A stretch of 64,000 bases of DNA from Bizionia sp. M204 (lineage in GTDB: Bacteria; Bacteroidota; Bacteroidia; Flavobacteriales; Flavobacteriaceae). The DNA is taken from NCBI RefSeq assembly GCF_023205095.1, contig NZ_CP046242.1:62001-126000 (forward strand), in the 5' to 3' direction. The position numbers and the translations under genes were made by a program. The notes beneath the pieces are model-generated. The model saw only the letters and a list, made by a program, of their open reading frames with translations, ran no database searches and was not told the DNA's origin. Shown one piece after another: positions 38,536-46,877 of the stretch (position 1 is the stretch's first letter; the number at the start of each line of letters is the position of its first letter).

Positions 38536-40443
38536 ATGCTCAATATTCACAACCTTTCTGTTTCCTTTCAAGGCGATTATCTCTTTGAAGAAATTACCTT
38601 CAAAATAACCGCAGGCGATCGTATTGGTCTCATTGGGAAAAATGGCGCAGGAAAATCGACCATGCTAAAAATTTTAGCAAAAGAAATGGAGCCGGATTCT
38701 GGCCAATTGGCAGCCGATAAAAACTTACGAATCGGATTTTTAAAACAGGATATCGATTTTGAATTAGGACGAACCGTTCTGGAAGAGTCCTACGAAGCTT
38801 TTAAAGAAATTAAGGAAGTTGAAGCAAAGCTTGATGATATAAACACCCAATTGGCAACACGTACCGATTATGAAAGTGATGGCTATCATCAACTCATGGT
38901 GGATGTAAATGATATGCAACACCAATATGAAATTTTAGGTGGTTATAACTACCAAGGCGAAACCGAGAAAATACTTCAAGGTTTAGGATTTAAGCGTGAG
39001 GATTTTAATAAATTAACGGATACCTTTTCTGGAGGTTGGCGTATGCGAATTGAGTTAGCCAAGCTTTTATTGCAAAACAATGATTTGCTGCTTCTGGATG
39101 AGCCTACCAACCACTTGGATATTGAATCTATTATCTGGCTGGAAGGCTTTTTAACAGGCTATTCCGGTGCTGTGGTAATTGTATCACACGATAAAATGTT
39201 TTTAGATAATGTGACGAACCGAACCATTGAAATTTCATTAGGAAGAATCTACGATTACAACAAGCCATATTCCAAGTTTTTAGTATTGCGAAAGGAAATA
39301 AAAGAGCAACAATTAGCCACACAAAAAAATCAGCAAAAGGAAATTGAACAAACCGAAAAGCTAATTGAAAAGTTTCGTGCTAAAGCATCTAAAGCTACCA
39401 TGGCACAATCCTTAATCAAGAAGTTGGACCGAATGGATAGGATTGAGGTTGATGAAGATGATAACAGCGTCATGACGCTTAAATTCCCGGTGTCTATTGT
39501 TCCTGGGAAAGTGGTGATTGAAGCAAATAATATCACTAAAAAATATGGCGATTTAACGGTTTTAAAAGATATCGATTTACATATTGCTCGCGATATTAAA
39601 ACGGCGTTTGTTGGACAAAATGGTCAAGGAAAATCCACCTTAGCTAAAATTATTGTGGGCGAATTAAAGCATGAAGGCAGTTTAAAACTCGGTCACAATG
39701 TTCAAATAGGGTATTTCGCACAAAACCAAGCTGAATATTTAGATGGTAATAAAACGGTTTTAGATATTATGATTGATGCGGCCAATGAGAAAAATAGAAG
39801 TCGCGTTCGTGATATTCTAGGATCTTTTTTATTCCGCGGTGATGAAGTAGATAAGTATGTTCGTGTATTATCTGGAGGTGAACGAAACCGGTTGGCACTA
39901 GCCAAATTATTATTGCAGCCTTTTAATGTATTGGTTATGGATGAGCCAACGAATCATTTGGATATCAAATCGAAAAACGTGTTAAAGGATGCCCTAAAAC
40001 AATTTGAAGGAACATTAATTCTAGTATCGCACGATAGAGATTTTCTCCAAGATTTAACCGATACGGTTTATGAATTTAAAGATCATAAAATAAAAGAATA
40101 TCTCGGAAATATTGATTTCTACCTCCAACAACGTAATGTTGAAAATCTGCGTGAGGTGGAAAAACGTGATGTAGAAAAACAAGCGCCTAAAGAAAGCAAT
40201 AAAGAAAGTTACGAATACCAGAAGAAATTTAAATCGCTTAATAATAAGTTGAGTAATATTGAATCTAAAATTCAACAATTAGAAAAAACGATAAAAGAAA
40301 TTGATGTAGAGCTCGCCACGAATTATGATGAAGTGGTTTCTAATCCGGACTTTTTCGAAAGTTATCAAAGTAAAAAAGATAAATTAGAAAGTTTAATGCA
40401 CGACTGGGAGCAGGTTCAAGAATCTTTAGACGCTTTGGATTAA
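38536..40443 (+). CDS. ABC-F family ATPase
   Basis: This 635-residue protein has two ABC domains without membrane segments. Walker A motifs are GKNGAGKST (first) and GQNGQGKST (second); signatures are FSGGWRMR and LSGGERNR; Walker B parts are LLLLDEPTNHLD and VLVMDEPTNHLD. A linker between them and a C-terminal coiled coil (about 555-635) complete the ABC-F layout. Such proteins act on the ribosome, in translation control or antibiotic protection. It looks like the Uup/YdiF type by its C-terminal coil. Confidence 0.93.
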   Translation: MLNIHNLSVSFQGDYLFEEITFKITAGDRIGLIGKNGAGKSTMLKILAKEMEPDSGQLAADKNLRIGFLKQDIDFELGRTVLEESYEAFKEIKEVEAKLDDINTQLATRTDYESDGYHQLMVDVNDMQHQYEILGGYNYQGETEKILQGLGFKREDFNKLTDTFSGGWRMRIELAKLLLQNNDLLLLDEPTNHLDIESIIWLEGFLTGYSGAVVIVSHDKMFLDNVTNRTIEISLGRIYDYNKPYSKFLVLRKEIKEQQLATQKNQQKEIEQTEKLIEKFRAKASKATMAQSLIKKLDRMDRIEVDEDDNSVMTLKFPVSIVPGKVVIEANNITKKYGDLTVLKDIDLHIARDIKTAFVGQNGQGKSTLAKIIVGELKHEGSLKLGHNVQIGYFAQNQAEYLDGNKTVLDIMIDAANEKNRSRVRDILGSFLFRGDEVDKYVRVLSGGERNRLALAKLLLQPFNVLVMDEPTNHLDIKSKNVLKDALKQFEGTLILVSHDRDFLQDLTDTVYEFKDHKIKEYLGNIDFYLQQRNVENLREVEKRDVEKQAPKESNKESYEYQKKFKSLNNKLSNIESKIQQLEKTIKEIDVELATNYDEVVSNPDFFESYQSKKDKLESLMHDWEQVQESLDALD

Positions 40444-40556
40444 TTTGTGATTTTGGGTGTAAAATCTTAACAAAACGTGCATTTCATCGAATAAATTTGT
40501 TTTTAATCTATATTCGACTTAATATTGTTCAAGATTTGATTCCAAATTTATCACTT

Positions 40557-41297
40557 ATGAAAGCTATTAAACTATCAATTTTATGTTTGTTTGTAACAGC
40601 CTTGTCATTGGCTAACGTTACAAATACGGAGAAAGCTGCGCTTGTAGCACTTTATAATTCTACAAACGGAAGTCAATGGACACATGCTTGGGACTTATCA
40701 TCTCCTATGGAAAGTTGGTATGGCGTAACGGTTAAAAACAACCAAGTAGTGGATTTAAATTTAGAATTCAATAACTTACAAGGAACACTTCCCCAAGAAA
40801 TAGGAAATTTGGTTAATTTGAAGCATTTAAATTTCGGTTTAAACAAGCTATCAGGTTCCATTCCTTCATCAATAGGAAATTTAAACAAATTAGAAACATT
40901 AAACTTATCTATGAATATTCTAGATGGGTCTATACCTACTAATATTAGTAAGTTATCAAACCTACGCATATTAGAATTAGGCAGTAATAAGTTAACCGGC
41001 ACGATACCTACAGAAATTAGTGCTATGAGTAATTTAGTAAAATTAAGTTTAATCGATAATAAGATTAGTGGTGAGATTCCTGCTGAAATTATGGCATTAA
41101 CACAATTAGAAGAAATTGTTTTAGCTAATAATCTATTAACAGGAGACGTACCATTTGAATTATCTTATTTCCCCAAATTAAAAACATTTATGGTAAGCGA
41201 CAACAAATTAAACCAGGAGTACATTAGCGTTATTAACGGTAACAATCCAAACATGATGGACTTAAATTCAGGATCTGTTATTACAGACAACGATTAA
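40557..41297 (+). CDS. Secreted leucine-rich-repeat protein
   Basis: I choose ATG at 40557 (246 residues), which begins a signal peptide (MKAIKLSILCLFVTALSLA). A longer TTG reading overlaps a TAAATTTG promoter element at 40492-40499. After a WYGV-type cap (NGSQWTHAWDLSSPMESWYGV) there are about six plant-type repeats of the form L-x-x-L-x-L-x-x-N-x-L-x-G-x-I-P. The fold is for binding proteins or glycans outside the cell. No C-terminal secretion domain is seen, so type IX export is not supported. Confidence 0.85.
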   Translation: MKAIKLSILCLFVTALSLANVTNTEKAALVALYNSTNGSQWTHAWDLSSPMESWYGVTVKNNQVVDLNLEFNNLQGTLPQEIGNLVNLKHLNFGLNKLSGSIPSSIGNLNKLETLNLSMNILDGSIPTNISKLSNLRILELGSNKLTGTIPTEISAMSNLVKLSLIDNKISGEIPAEIMALTQLEEIVLANNLLTGDVPFELSYFPKLKTFMVSDNKLNQEYISVINGNNPNMMDLNSGSVITDND

Positions 41298-41322
41298 GGA
41301 AACGTACAAGAATTATTTTAAT

Positions 41323-41355
41323 AAAGAGGTTATTTTTTAATAACCTCTTTTTTTT
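41323..41355 (+). terminator. Terminator after the LRR gene
   Basis: A perfect 12-base stem AAAGAGGTTATT/AATAACCTCTTT with a TTTT loop is followed by T residues. The next gene starts 14 bases later. Confidence 0.85.
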
Positions 41356-41368
41356 GTATTTTAATTTT

Positions 41369-41551
41369 ATGGAAGAACACGAGTTTCAATGCCCATATTG
41401 TTGGGAGTCTATTTCAATGTTATTAGATAGCTCACAATCTGAGCAGCAATATATTGAGGACTGTGAGGTCTGTTGTAATCCCATTCAAATATCGGTGCAA
41501 TTTGAGGGGCAAAACTTGGTTAGTTTCCGTGCAGAAAACATTGAGCAATAA
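41369..41551 (+). CDS. CPXCG-motif small zinc-ribbon-like protein
   Basis: This is a 60-residue protein from ATG at 41369; an upstream TTG would lie in the terminator tail. It has CPYCWES near the start and CEVCCNPI in the middle, as in the CPXCG cysteine-rich family, which probably binds zinc. Function unknown. It lies just upstream of the tRNA gene. Confidence 0.8.
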   Translation: MEEHEFQCPYCWESISMLLDSSQSEQQYIEDCEVCCNPIQISVQFEGQNLVSFRAENIEQ

Positions 41552-41568
41552 TTTTTTTTAAATTCTGC

Positions 41569-41598
41569 TTGTTATATTTAAAAAGCATTGTATCTTTG
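41569..41598 (+). promoter_or_regulatory. tRNA-fMet promoter (TTG, 19 bases, TATCTTTG)
   Basis: TTG (41569-41571) and TATCTTTG (41591-41598) match the Bacteroidota consensus exactly. The mature tRNA begins 73 bases after the -7 element. Confidence 0.75.
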
Positions 41599-41670
41599 CA
41601 GTCCAAAATGGTTGAATCGGCATTATGAACCGGTAAGTTAAAAGCTAAACAACGTACTTGGAAATTAAAT

Positions 41671-41743
<73 letters not shown>

Positions 41744-41747
41744 CTAT

Positions 41748-41773
41748 AAAGCCCAGTTTTACTGGGCTTTTTT
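41748..41773 (+). terminator. Terminator after tRNA-fMet
   Basis: A ten-base stem AAAGCCCAGT/ACTGGGCTTT with a TTT loop and T tail starts four bases after the tRNA. It lies inside the element, so the element brings its own terminator for the tRNA. Confidence 0.88.
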
Positions 41774-41777
41774 CATT

Positions 41778-41799
41778 TTGTAGTAATATTGTAGTAAAA
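41778..41799 (+). repeat. Left tandem 11-base repeats (candidate integrase arm sites)
   Basis: TTGTAGTAATA (41778-41788) is followed at once by TTGTAGTAAAA (41789-41799). The same unit, with C in place of the second T of GTAGT, is found twice in tandem near the right end (46591-46612) and in the same orientation. Such direct repeats near core sites are typical arm-type sites of tyrosine integrases. Confidence 0.65.
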
Positions 41800-41839
41800 C
41801 TGTCTTATTTAAAAGTGAATCTATCAATTTTGGTTATTC

Positions 41840-41986
41840 TTATCTACTTGGCTGTTTTAACCATTGTTTAATATTATACTGATTCGATAGTATTCGTTTT
41901 GCTTCTGATGGATTTCCAGCTTCAACGCTAACCGTAATAGCTGTTCCTGTTCCCTCAATTCTAATTTTACCTGTGTATGTTGCCAT
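41840..41986 (-). CDS. Small 48-residue protein of the element
   Basis: The reading frame runs from ATG at 41986 to TAA at 41840 and encodes 48 residues: MATYTGKIRIEGTGTAITV, then a helix-like part SEAKRILSNQYNIKQWLKQPSR. The sequence looks like a real small beta-strand plus helix protein and not random. It lies 18 bases downstream of the serine recombinase on the same strand, so the two are likely co-transcribed. I recall similar small proteins in flavobacterial elements but know no function. Confidence 0.65.
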   Translation of the reverse strand: MATYTGKIRIEGTGTAITVSVEAGNPSEAKRILSNQYNIKQWLKQPSR

Positions 41987-42004
41987 GATTATATATTAAG
42001 TGAT

Positions 42005-42631
42005 TTAAGCTGCATTTAAGACTATCTTTTTAACTTTCTGAACTGTTCCGCTAGATTTCCCTGTTAACGTCATAATATTGCGTACAGATTGATTTTGCTT
42101 CACAAATTTCACTATATCTGAATGCTCTGTCAATAGTTGTTTAGCATCTTTAGTTGAACCTTTTTTTCTGCCAAGGACACCACCATCTTTTACGTATTTT
42201 TTTCGTCCAGAATCTAATCTTGATTTTATAAGACGAAGTTCTGCTGATGCAAAAGTCGATGCAATTGAAAGCATTGTTTGAACCATACCGTTCACCTCAC
42301 CACTTTCTAATAATGTATGTAGCTTATAATTATTTATAATAATATTGATACCATTAGCATTACATTTTTCAAGAAATAAAGCGAATGAAGATATTTTACG
42401 ACTTATTCTTGAAATCTCAGATGCTATTATGTGTTTAACCCCATTTGCGATAGCATAATCTAGTATTTCATTGTTAACCTCGTCATTCTTAGTGCCACTT
42501 TTGTAATAGCTAAACTCTTTTATAATTTGATACGAGCCATTATAATTAGACATTAATTCCTCACTCTGACGGCTTACGTCTTGCTTACTTTCGGTAGTAG
42601 AACATCTACTAATAATTATTGCTTTATCCAT
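42005..42631 (-). CDS. Serine recombinase (resolvase/invertase family)
   Basis: This 208-residue protein has the resolvase N-terminal domain. The likely active Ser is Ser11 (IIISRCSTTES); the conserved Arg-rich part SEISRISRKISSFALF follows, then the E-helix (MLSIASTFASAELRLIKSRLDSGRKK). The C-terminal HTH is SVRNIMTLTGKSSGTVQKVKK. It could resolve multimers or invert a DNA segment. It is a second recombinase in addition to the tyrosine integrase. Confidence 0.88.
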   Translation of the reverse strand: MDKAIIISRCSTTESKQDVSRQSEELMSNYNGSYQIIKEFSYYKSGTKNDEVNNEILDYAIANGVKHIIASEISRISRKISSFALFLEKCNANGINIIINNYKLHTLLESGEVNGMVQTMLSIASTFASAELRLIKSRLDSGRKKYVKDGGVLGRKKGSTKDAKQLLTEHSDIVKFVKQNQSVRNIMTLTGKSSGTVQKVKKIVLNAA

Positions 42632-42764
42632 ATATCAAATATAGGTAAAAACTATATAAAAACCAAAAAAAATAGATAAAATCTATTAGTATGTGTTTTT
42701 TTATCGGAAGTCAGCACAATCATAACATAAAAAACATTAGTTTCGTAACTAAATCAATTGAATA

Positions 42765-43508
42765 ATGAACAAAACATCAATTACCACGATAATTTTATTT
42801 GCACTTATAATTTTTCAATCTTGCTCAAGCGATGATAACGATAATTCTACAGATGTAGATAGTAATTATTTTATGAGTGTACAATTTGATACTGTCGACC
42901 TCTATCAAGCAAGACCAGACATAGACGCTAATTTTGGGCTTGAAAATTGTCTTAATAATTCTGACTATGAAGATTTAGGAGATTTGGAACTGGCTTTTTT
43001 TACACCTTCTCAGTATTCCCTAGCTCAAGGGAATCTTCAATCAGGTATAGTAAGCCAAATTGAAACATCTGATTTTACAATTGATTTATATATAGTATAT
43101 TATGAAAATGAAGAAAGTCATTTGTCCTGGCCAATGGAGCTTTACAATGCTACTTTTGATTCTGAATTCGATGAAAACCCTACCTTTTACCAAGACGTAG
43201 ACGGGAATGCTCTTTTATTTGAAAATGATGGTAGTGCTTTTACAAATTGCTCTAATCCTTTCTTCTTTTATATAGATTTTACACGAGGAAATGAGACGTT
43301 AAACTTGCAGTCTAATTGGTTTATTGGAAATACGGCAGGGTCACAACCACATGTTTTTAATATATCTACACCAATACTTATAAGAGACTCAAATACTTCC
43401 GTGGAATATTCAGTTTCAGGTGAGTTTACTGCTGACTTTAAAGATAGTAACGATAATATCATTACATTAAACTGTGAATTCAAAACTCCTATGTATATGC
43501 TAAAATAA
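42765..43508 (+). CDS. Lipoprotein of unknown function (element cargo)
   Basis: This 247-residue protein has a lipobox FQSC (Cys20) followed by an acidic SSDDNDNS linker, the usual export signal of Bacteroidota surface lipoproteins. The body is rich in aromatic and acidic residues and predicted to be beta. No known domain is recognised. It is the only plus-strand gene within the element, so it looks like cargo with its own promoter. Confidence 0.7.
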   Translation: MNKTSITTIILFALIIFQSCSSDDNDNSTDVDSNYFMSVQFDTVDLYQARPDIDANFGLENCLNNSDYEDLGDLELAFFTPSQYSLAQGNLQSGIVSQIETSDFTIDLYIVYYENEESHLSWPMELYNATFDSEFDENPTFYQDVDGNALLFENDGSAFTNCSNPFFFYIDFTRGNETLNLQSNWFIGNTAGSQPHVFNISTPILIRDSNTSVEYSVSGEFTADFKDSNDNIITLNCEFKTPMYMLK

Positions 43509-43540
43509 ATCAAAGAATTTAATCGATACAATAAAGTGTG

Positions 43541-43717
43541 TCATTTTGGACCGATTACAGATTTAAAATGATACACTTCATGTTTTGATACGTTTTCACT
43601 TAATTTTAATCGTTTAGCCGATTTCCCATTCAATGTTAATCCCAGACCTTTATCACCAATTAAGTGAAAATTGTTTAACAATAGGTTAAACTGCTTTTGT
43701 GTAACCTTTATTTTCAT
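43541..43717 (-). CDS. Small basic 58-residue protein overlapping the HUH-like gene
   Basis: ATG at 43717 opens a 58-codon frame ending in TGA at 43541. It encodes MKIKVTQKQFNLLLNN, then GDKGLGLTLNGKSAKRLKLS and a C-terminal YHFKSVIGPK. It begins inside the 3' end of the HUH-like gene in another frame, with a 32-base overlap, which suggests coupled translation. The basic character would suit nucleic-acid binding. No homologue is recognised. Confidence 0.6.
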   Translation of the reverse strand: MKIKVTQKQFNLLLNNFHLIGDKGLGLTLNGKSAKRLKLSENVSKHEVYHFKSVIGPK

Positions 43718-44360
43718 ATCTATTACCTTCTACTTTTAAATTATTACCAAGAATATCCCAATCCGTTCCCTGTGTTCCTTCTTTCATCATATAGAACAAT
43801 CCGCCTTTATATTTAGCATAATCTGAACTATCTACTCTATCATGTTGAAAAAACTTCTTGATTTCACTTAATATCACTTTACCTAGTTTCTCATTTTCAA
43901 TATAAACCATAAGATGATTATGCTGTCCGTTATTACGATTGGCAAATGGTTCAGTCACGAAAAATAACCTGATGGTAGTTTCTTTACCATACTTTTTGTC
44001 TAGCATTTCATAAAGTTTGTTCATCATCGTAATACTGTAATTCTTACTTCGTTCATGCTTGTAATCGACTGTAACAAAATATGTCCAATCTAATCCCCAA
44101 AGTTTATTCGCTAAAGGATTTTTATTTTCATGTAAATATTCCAATAAGTTTCGCATCATACGATTTGAATCACTTAAAGATTTATTGTCATCAAATAATA
44201 TCTCTGTATTCCAGAATTTTTTATGTGCGATTGGAATTAGTCTTTCGCCCTTCTTTTTAGTTTCAATTTTAAGTTCAGGATTCTTATTGTAGAACCTAAA
44301 GATTGTTCTTCTACTTTTATTAACTCTTTTAGCAAATGCATCAATGTTTTCATACTTCAT
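43686..44360 (-). CDS. HTH plus HUH-like (Rep/relaxase-type) protein
   Basis: This 224-residue protein starts with an HTH-like part (about 1-50, ENIDAFAKRVNKSRRTIFRFYNK). The second half has features of rolling-circle Rep proteins: a hydrophobic strand WTYFVTVDY (92-100), a Glu followed by GQHNHLMVY (His147, His149, motif 2) and a Tyr-rich helix YAKYKGGLFYMMK (Tyr181, Tyr184, Tyr190, motif 3). The middle residue of the His pair is Asn, not hydrophobic, so this is a candidate and not a firm HUH call. It could nick the element for replication or transfer. A non-coding region with inverted repeats lies just upstream. Confidence 0.6.
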   Translation of the reverse strand: MKYENIDAFAKRVNKSRRTIFRFYNKNPELKIETKKKGERLIPIAHKKFWNTEILFDDNKSLSDSNRMMRNLLEYLHENKNPLANKLWGLDWTYFVTVDYKHERSKNYSITMMNKLYEMLDKKYGKETTIRLFFVTEPFANRNNGQHNHLMVYIENEKLGKVILSEIKKFFQHDRVDSSDYAKYKGGLFYMMKEGTQGTDWDILGNNLKVEGNRYENKGYTKAV

Positions 44361-44739
44361 AATTTTAATAATTTATATCTAGCTTATTATAAAACGCTAT
44401 TAGTCCATACAAGAGGTTTAATCAAGCGTTACTATAATATGTATCAAAAAATATTTCAAAGTGAAGGTTTTGACGCAAATTTCCTGAAAAAAAATTTTAC
44501 CGCTAATATCTATTGCATGACAAACGTGTCACACCTGATTATAAATATTAAAAAATCACTAAAAGTTCAAGTAGAGGTGGGAGGGTGGTTCTGTTTATGA
44601 GAATTATATAGCTATAAGGAGCGATACGAGAATCGCATTAATCATACTAAACGCATGTAGAATCAATGAAAATTATAAGCTGTACCAGGTCCTGATGCAT
44701 CTTAATTAAAATATCATCCTTTGAGTGGGAACGTGTCGT
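44361..44739. other. Non-coding region of the element, candidate origin or control region
   Basis: No gene is seen in these 379 bases. The region holds several inverted repeats: AACGCT/AGCGTT (44393-44398, 44425-44430), TGACA-AACG-TGTCA (44518-44531), the palindrome TATAGCTATA (44607-44616) and GCGAT/ATCGC (44621-44636). It lies between the HTH gene and the HUH-like gene, a natural place for an origin or nick site. Confidence 0.45.
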
Positions 44740-45255
44740 TTAGTAACTAAAACCATCTTTGTTAAAATATGCTCTGTAATAATTTATAAGATTCTCTCTG
44801 TTTATATATTCAGATTTGCTAATGGTAAATGTATTTAGACCATGTTTCCCTTTATCTGCATGCGCCTTTATAGTTTGCCTTGAGATACCGATTAATTTTT
44901 CTGCTTGTGAGTAGTTATAAGCATCTTCTGTTAGTGATTTAATAAATTCAAGTGTTTTTGTGTCATCGCCAAAAACCGCACCTTTTGGCATGCTCTGTAT
45001 GGTTAATTCTGCGTCTTCTATATATTTATTAAAGTCTTTTACTACTCTTAAAGCGGAATCAATACACGTTTCTGTTTGTTCTAGTAGTGTTCTGCTTCCT
45101 AAACGAATTCTTTTAAAAGTTTCATCAAGTTCTTTGGGATTGATACTGTTCCCGTAAGATATTAAAGCTTCCATAATCTGCTTCTGTTCAACCTTACTCA
45201 ATTTTCCTTTTTCCGCTAGTTGAAATACAGAAATGAAGATTTCTTTAGTGTTCAT
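44740..45255 (-). CDS. HTH protein following the integrase (possible excisionase/regulator)
   Basis: This 171-residue protein has a helical N-terminal part and a C-terminal HTH of the excisionase/MerR-like kind (YNYSQAEKLIGISRQTIKAHADKG, then FTISKSEYINRENLINYYRAYF). It overlaps the integrase stop by one base (TAATG), so it is co-translated. The position supports a role in controlling integration or excision. Confidence 0.7.
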   Translation of the reverse strand: MNTKEIFISVFQLAEKGKLSKVEQKQIMEALISYGNSINPKELDETFKRIRLGSRTLLEQTETCIDSALRVVKDFNKYIEDAELTIQSMPKGAVFGDDTKTLEFIKSLTEDAYNYSQAEKLIGISRQTIKAHADKGKHGLNTFTISKSEYINRENLINYYRAYFNKDGFSY

Positions 45256-46562
45256 TAATTTGCTGGCTTTTCATCAAAAATACTAACATATTCTGGATTT
45301 ATATCCCTTGAATAATCGATATATTTTTGTAGAGTTGATAGTTTTTCGTGGCTAGTGTAGCTCATTAATTCGTGTAAAGGTACTGTGTTAATTAAATTAG
45401 TAATAAAAGTGTCACGCCCTCTGTGCATGGTTAACAATTCATAGCGTTTCAGATTTTTCCCTGTTTCGTCTTCTGCAAGTGTGAGTTGGTCAAATAGTTT
45501 GGATTCTTTTAGTAATTTGTGTAAGACCTGATTTGTATAGGCATTACTATAAATTTTAAGATTATAATTTAGTGTCTCTAAAATTTCAATTGCCATTTTT
45601 GAAAGTGGTATAGTAGCAATTTTCCCTATTTTTCCTTTAGTTTTTTGAGCAACATGTTTGTAAACTTTACTTTCTTTAAAATCGCAAATAAATCCTTTAT
45701 CAAAATTTTCGATATCCTTCCATCTAAAACCAGTTAAACAGGAAAATATGAAAATCAATTTCACATTTTCTTTTACGTCATTGTCGAACTTGTAATTATA
45801 AAGTTCATGAATTTCATTGATTGATAGAGTAGTTTTTATTTTTGAAGTTACTGTAATTTCATTCCTTTTATAACGCTTTAAAAAGTTATCATCTTTAATA
45901 AGCTCTTTTTCTTTTAAGTACGTAAAGTAGCCTGTTAGTACTTCAAATCTTTTATCTACACTTGCAGGTTTTAAGTTTCCTTTAGTCTTAAATTTATATA
46001 TAACTCCATCGTGAATGATTTGTTTTTTCCGTTTGATGGTCAGCCATGAATGAAAATGATTTAGCCAATCATTATTAGTTACATCTGAATTTTTGAGTGT
46101 TGTTTGATGTTCAGCTTCGTAATCTTCAATAGTGCTTCTAAATGTTCCGTATGTTTTATAGCTTTCATTTGATTTGTTTCCACGTTCAACCAGTTGTACT
46201 CGTTTCCGTTCCATATATTCATCGTAGTGGTCCAGGAACAGGCTTGTTTTAACTTGTGCTTTGCCATCTTTAAGCCTGTCGAGGTTACTTTTAAGTTCAT
46301 CAGCTGTAATAGTAGCACCATCTTTAAGATATTCAGAAACGATGTTATCTGCCTTTACTAGCCAATCACTGATAATTTTGTTCATATCAGTAGAATTGGG
46401 AACATCAATGCTAACTCTATTGTTTTTGTAGTCCCATTGTATGAACTTTTTACTTCGGTCTTTTGATTTAGAAATCTTTACACCAGTAGGAAATCTCATC
46501 ACGCCTTTGGTTCCGTAGTAAATTACAACTGAACCGTTGTTAACTTTAGGTTTGCAATACAT
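45255..46562 (-). CDS. Tyrosine-type site-specific integrase
   Basis: This 435-residue protein has an arm-binding N-terminus, a SAM-like core-binding domain (about 110-210) and a catalytic domain. Active-site parts are seen: Arg in CLTGFRWKDIENF, His-x-x-Arg in MHRGRDTF, and His and Tyr in TSHEKLSTLQKYIDYS. It should join the element to the tRNA-fMet 3' end. Its start is 174 bases from the right attachment site. Confidence 0.93.
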   Translation of the reverse strand: MYCKPKVNNGSVVIYYGTKGVMRFPTGVKISKSKDRSKKFIQWDYKNNRVSIDVPNSTDMNKIISDWLVKADNIVSEYLKDGATITADELKSNLDRLKDGKAQVKTSLFLDHYDEYMERKRVQLVERGNKSNESYKTYGTFRSTIEDYEAEHQTTLKNSDVTNNDWLNHFHSWLTIKRKKQIIHDGVIYKFKTKGNLKPASVDKRFEVLTGYFTYLKEKELIKDDNFLKRYKRNEITVTSKIKTTLSINEIHELYNYKFDNDVKENVKLIFIFSCLTGFRWKDIENFDKGFICDFKESKVYKHVAQKTKGKIGKIATIPLSKMAIEILETLNYNLKIYSNAYTNQVLHKLLKESKLFDQLTLAEDETGKNLKRYELLTMHRGRDTFITNLINTVPLHELMSYTSHEKLSTLQKYIDYSRDINPEYVSIFDEKPAN

Positions 46563-46590
46563 TAATTGAATTTTTCACTAAAATAGTTGT

Positions 46591-46612
46591 TTGTAGCAAA
46601 ATTGTAGCAAAA
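46591..46612 (+). repeat. Right tandem 11-base repeats (candidate integrase arm sites)
   Basis: Two perfect adjacent copies of TTGTAGCAAAA lie just upstream of the integrase gene. They match the left pair (41778-41799) at all but one or two positions. Confidence 0.65.
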
Positions 46613-46736
46613 AAAGGCTAACAAATTGCAATATTATCTTAACAGCATTGTTAGTTGTTTTTTGTAAAAGTCAATAAACACAGTATTTAGTTAACAGGTT
46701 TAAGAAAATATGTTAAGCTAATAAACTATATGCTTC

Positions 46737-46752
46737 GTCCAGCTCCCGCTAC
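46737..46752 (+). other. Right attachment site (tRNA-fMet 3' end copy)
   Basis: GTCCAGCTCCCGCTAC differs from the tRNA copy by one base, which would break a T-stem pair; it is therefore not under tRNA selection. It is framed by a six-base inverted repeat GCTTCG (46732-46737) and CGAAGC (46752-46757). Confidence 0.72.
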
Positions 46753-46774
46753 GAAGCTTAAGGCTAATTAAATC

Positions 46775-46805
46775 AAAGGGTTGTGTTCGCACAACCCTTT
46801 TTTTT
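46775..46805 (+). terminator. Terminator right of the element, probably the original tRNA terminator
   Basis: An 11-base stem AAAGGGTTGTG/CACAACCCTTT with a TTCG loop and T run lies 22 bases after the right attachment site, where a tRNA terminator would have been before insertion. Confidence 0.85.
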
Positions 46806-46877
46806 ATGACTTCAGTTTTAAGTTTTATATTGCAGGTACATGATTCAGTACATGATTTGCCTATGATACCCAACTAA

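Larger units (their letters stand above)
41745..46752. mobile_element. 5-kb integrative element in tRNA-fMet
   Basis: The segment is bounded by a 16-base direct repeat of the tRNA 3' end (41729-41744 and 46737-46752). It holds a tyrosine integrase at the right end, an HTH protein, an HUH-like protein, two small genes, a lipoprotein and a serine recombinase. Tandem 11-base repeats lie inside both ends. No conjugation genes are present, so it would be an integrative mobilizable or satellite-type element that moves with outside help; that is inference. Confidence 0.8.

Noticed and set aside
46732-46757. A second tRNA gene at the right attachment site
   Set aside because: Only the 3' part of a T-arm and acceptor strand is present; no anticodon arm precedes it.
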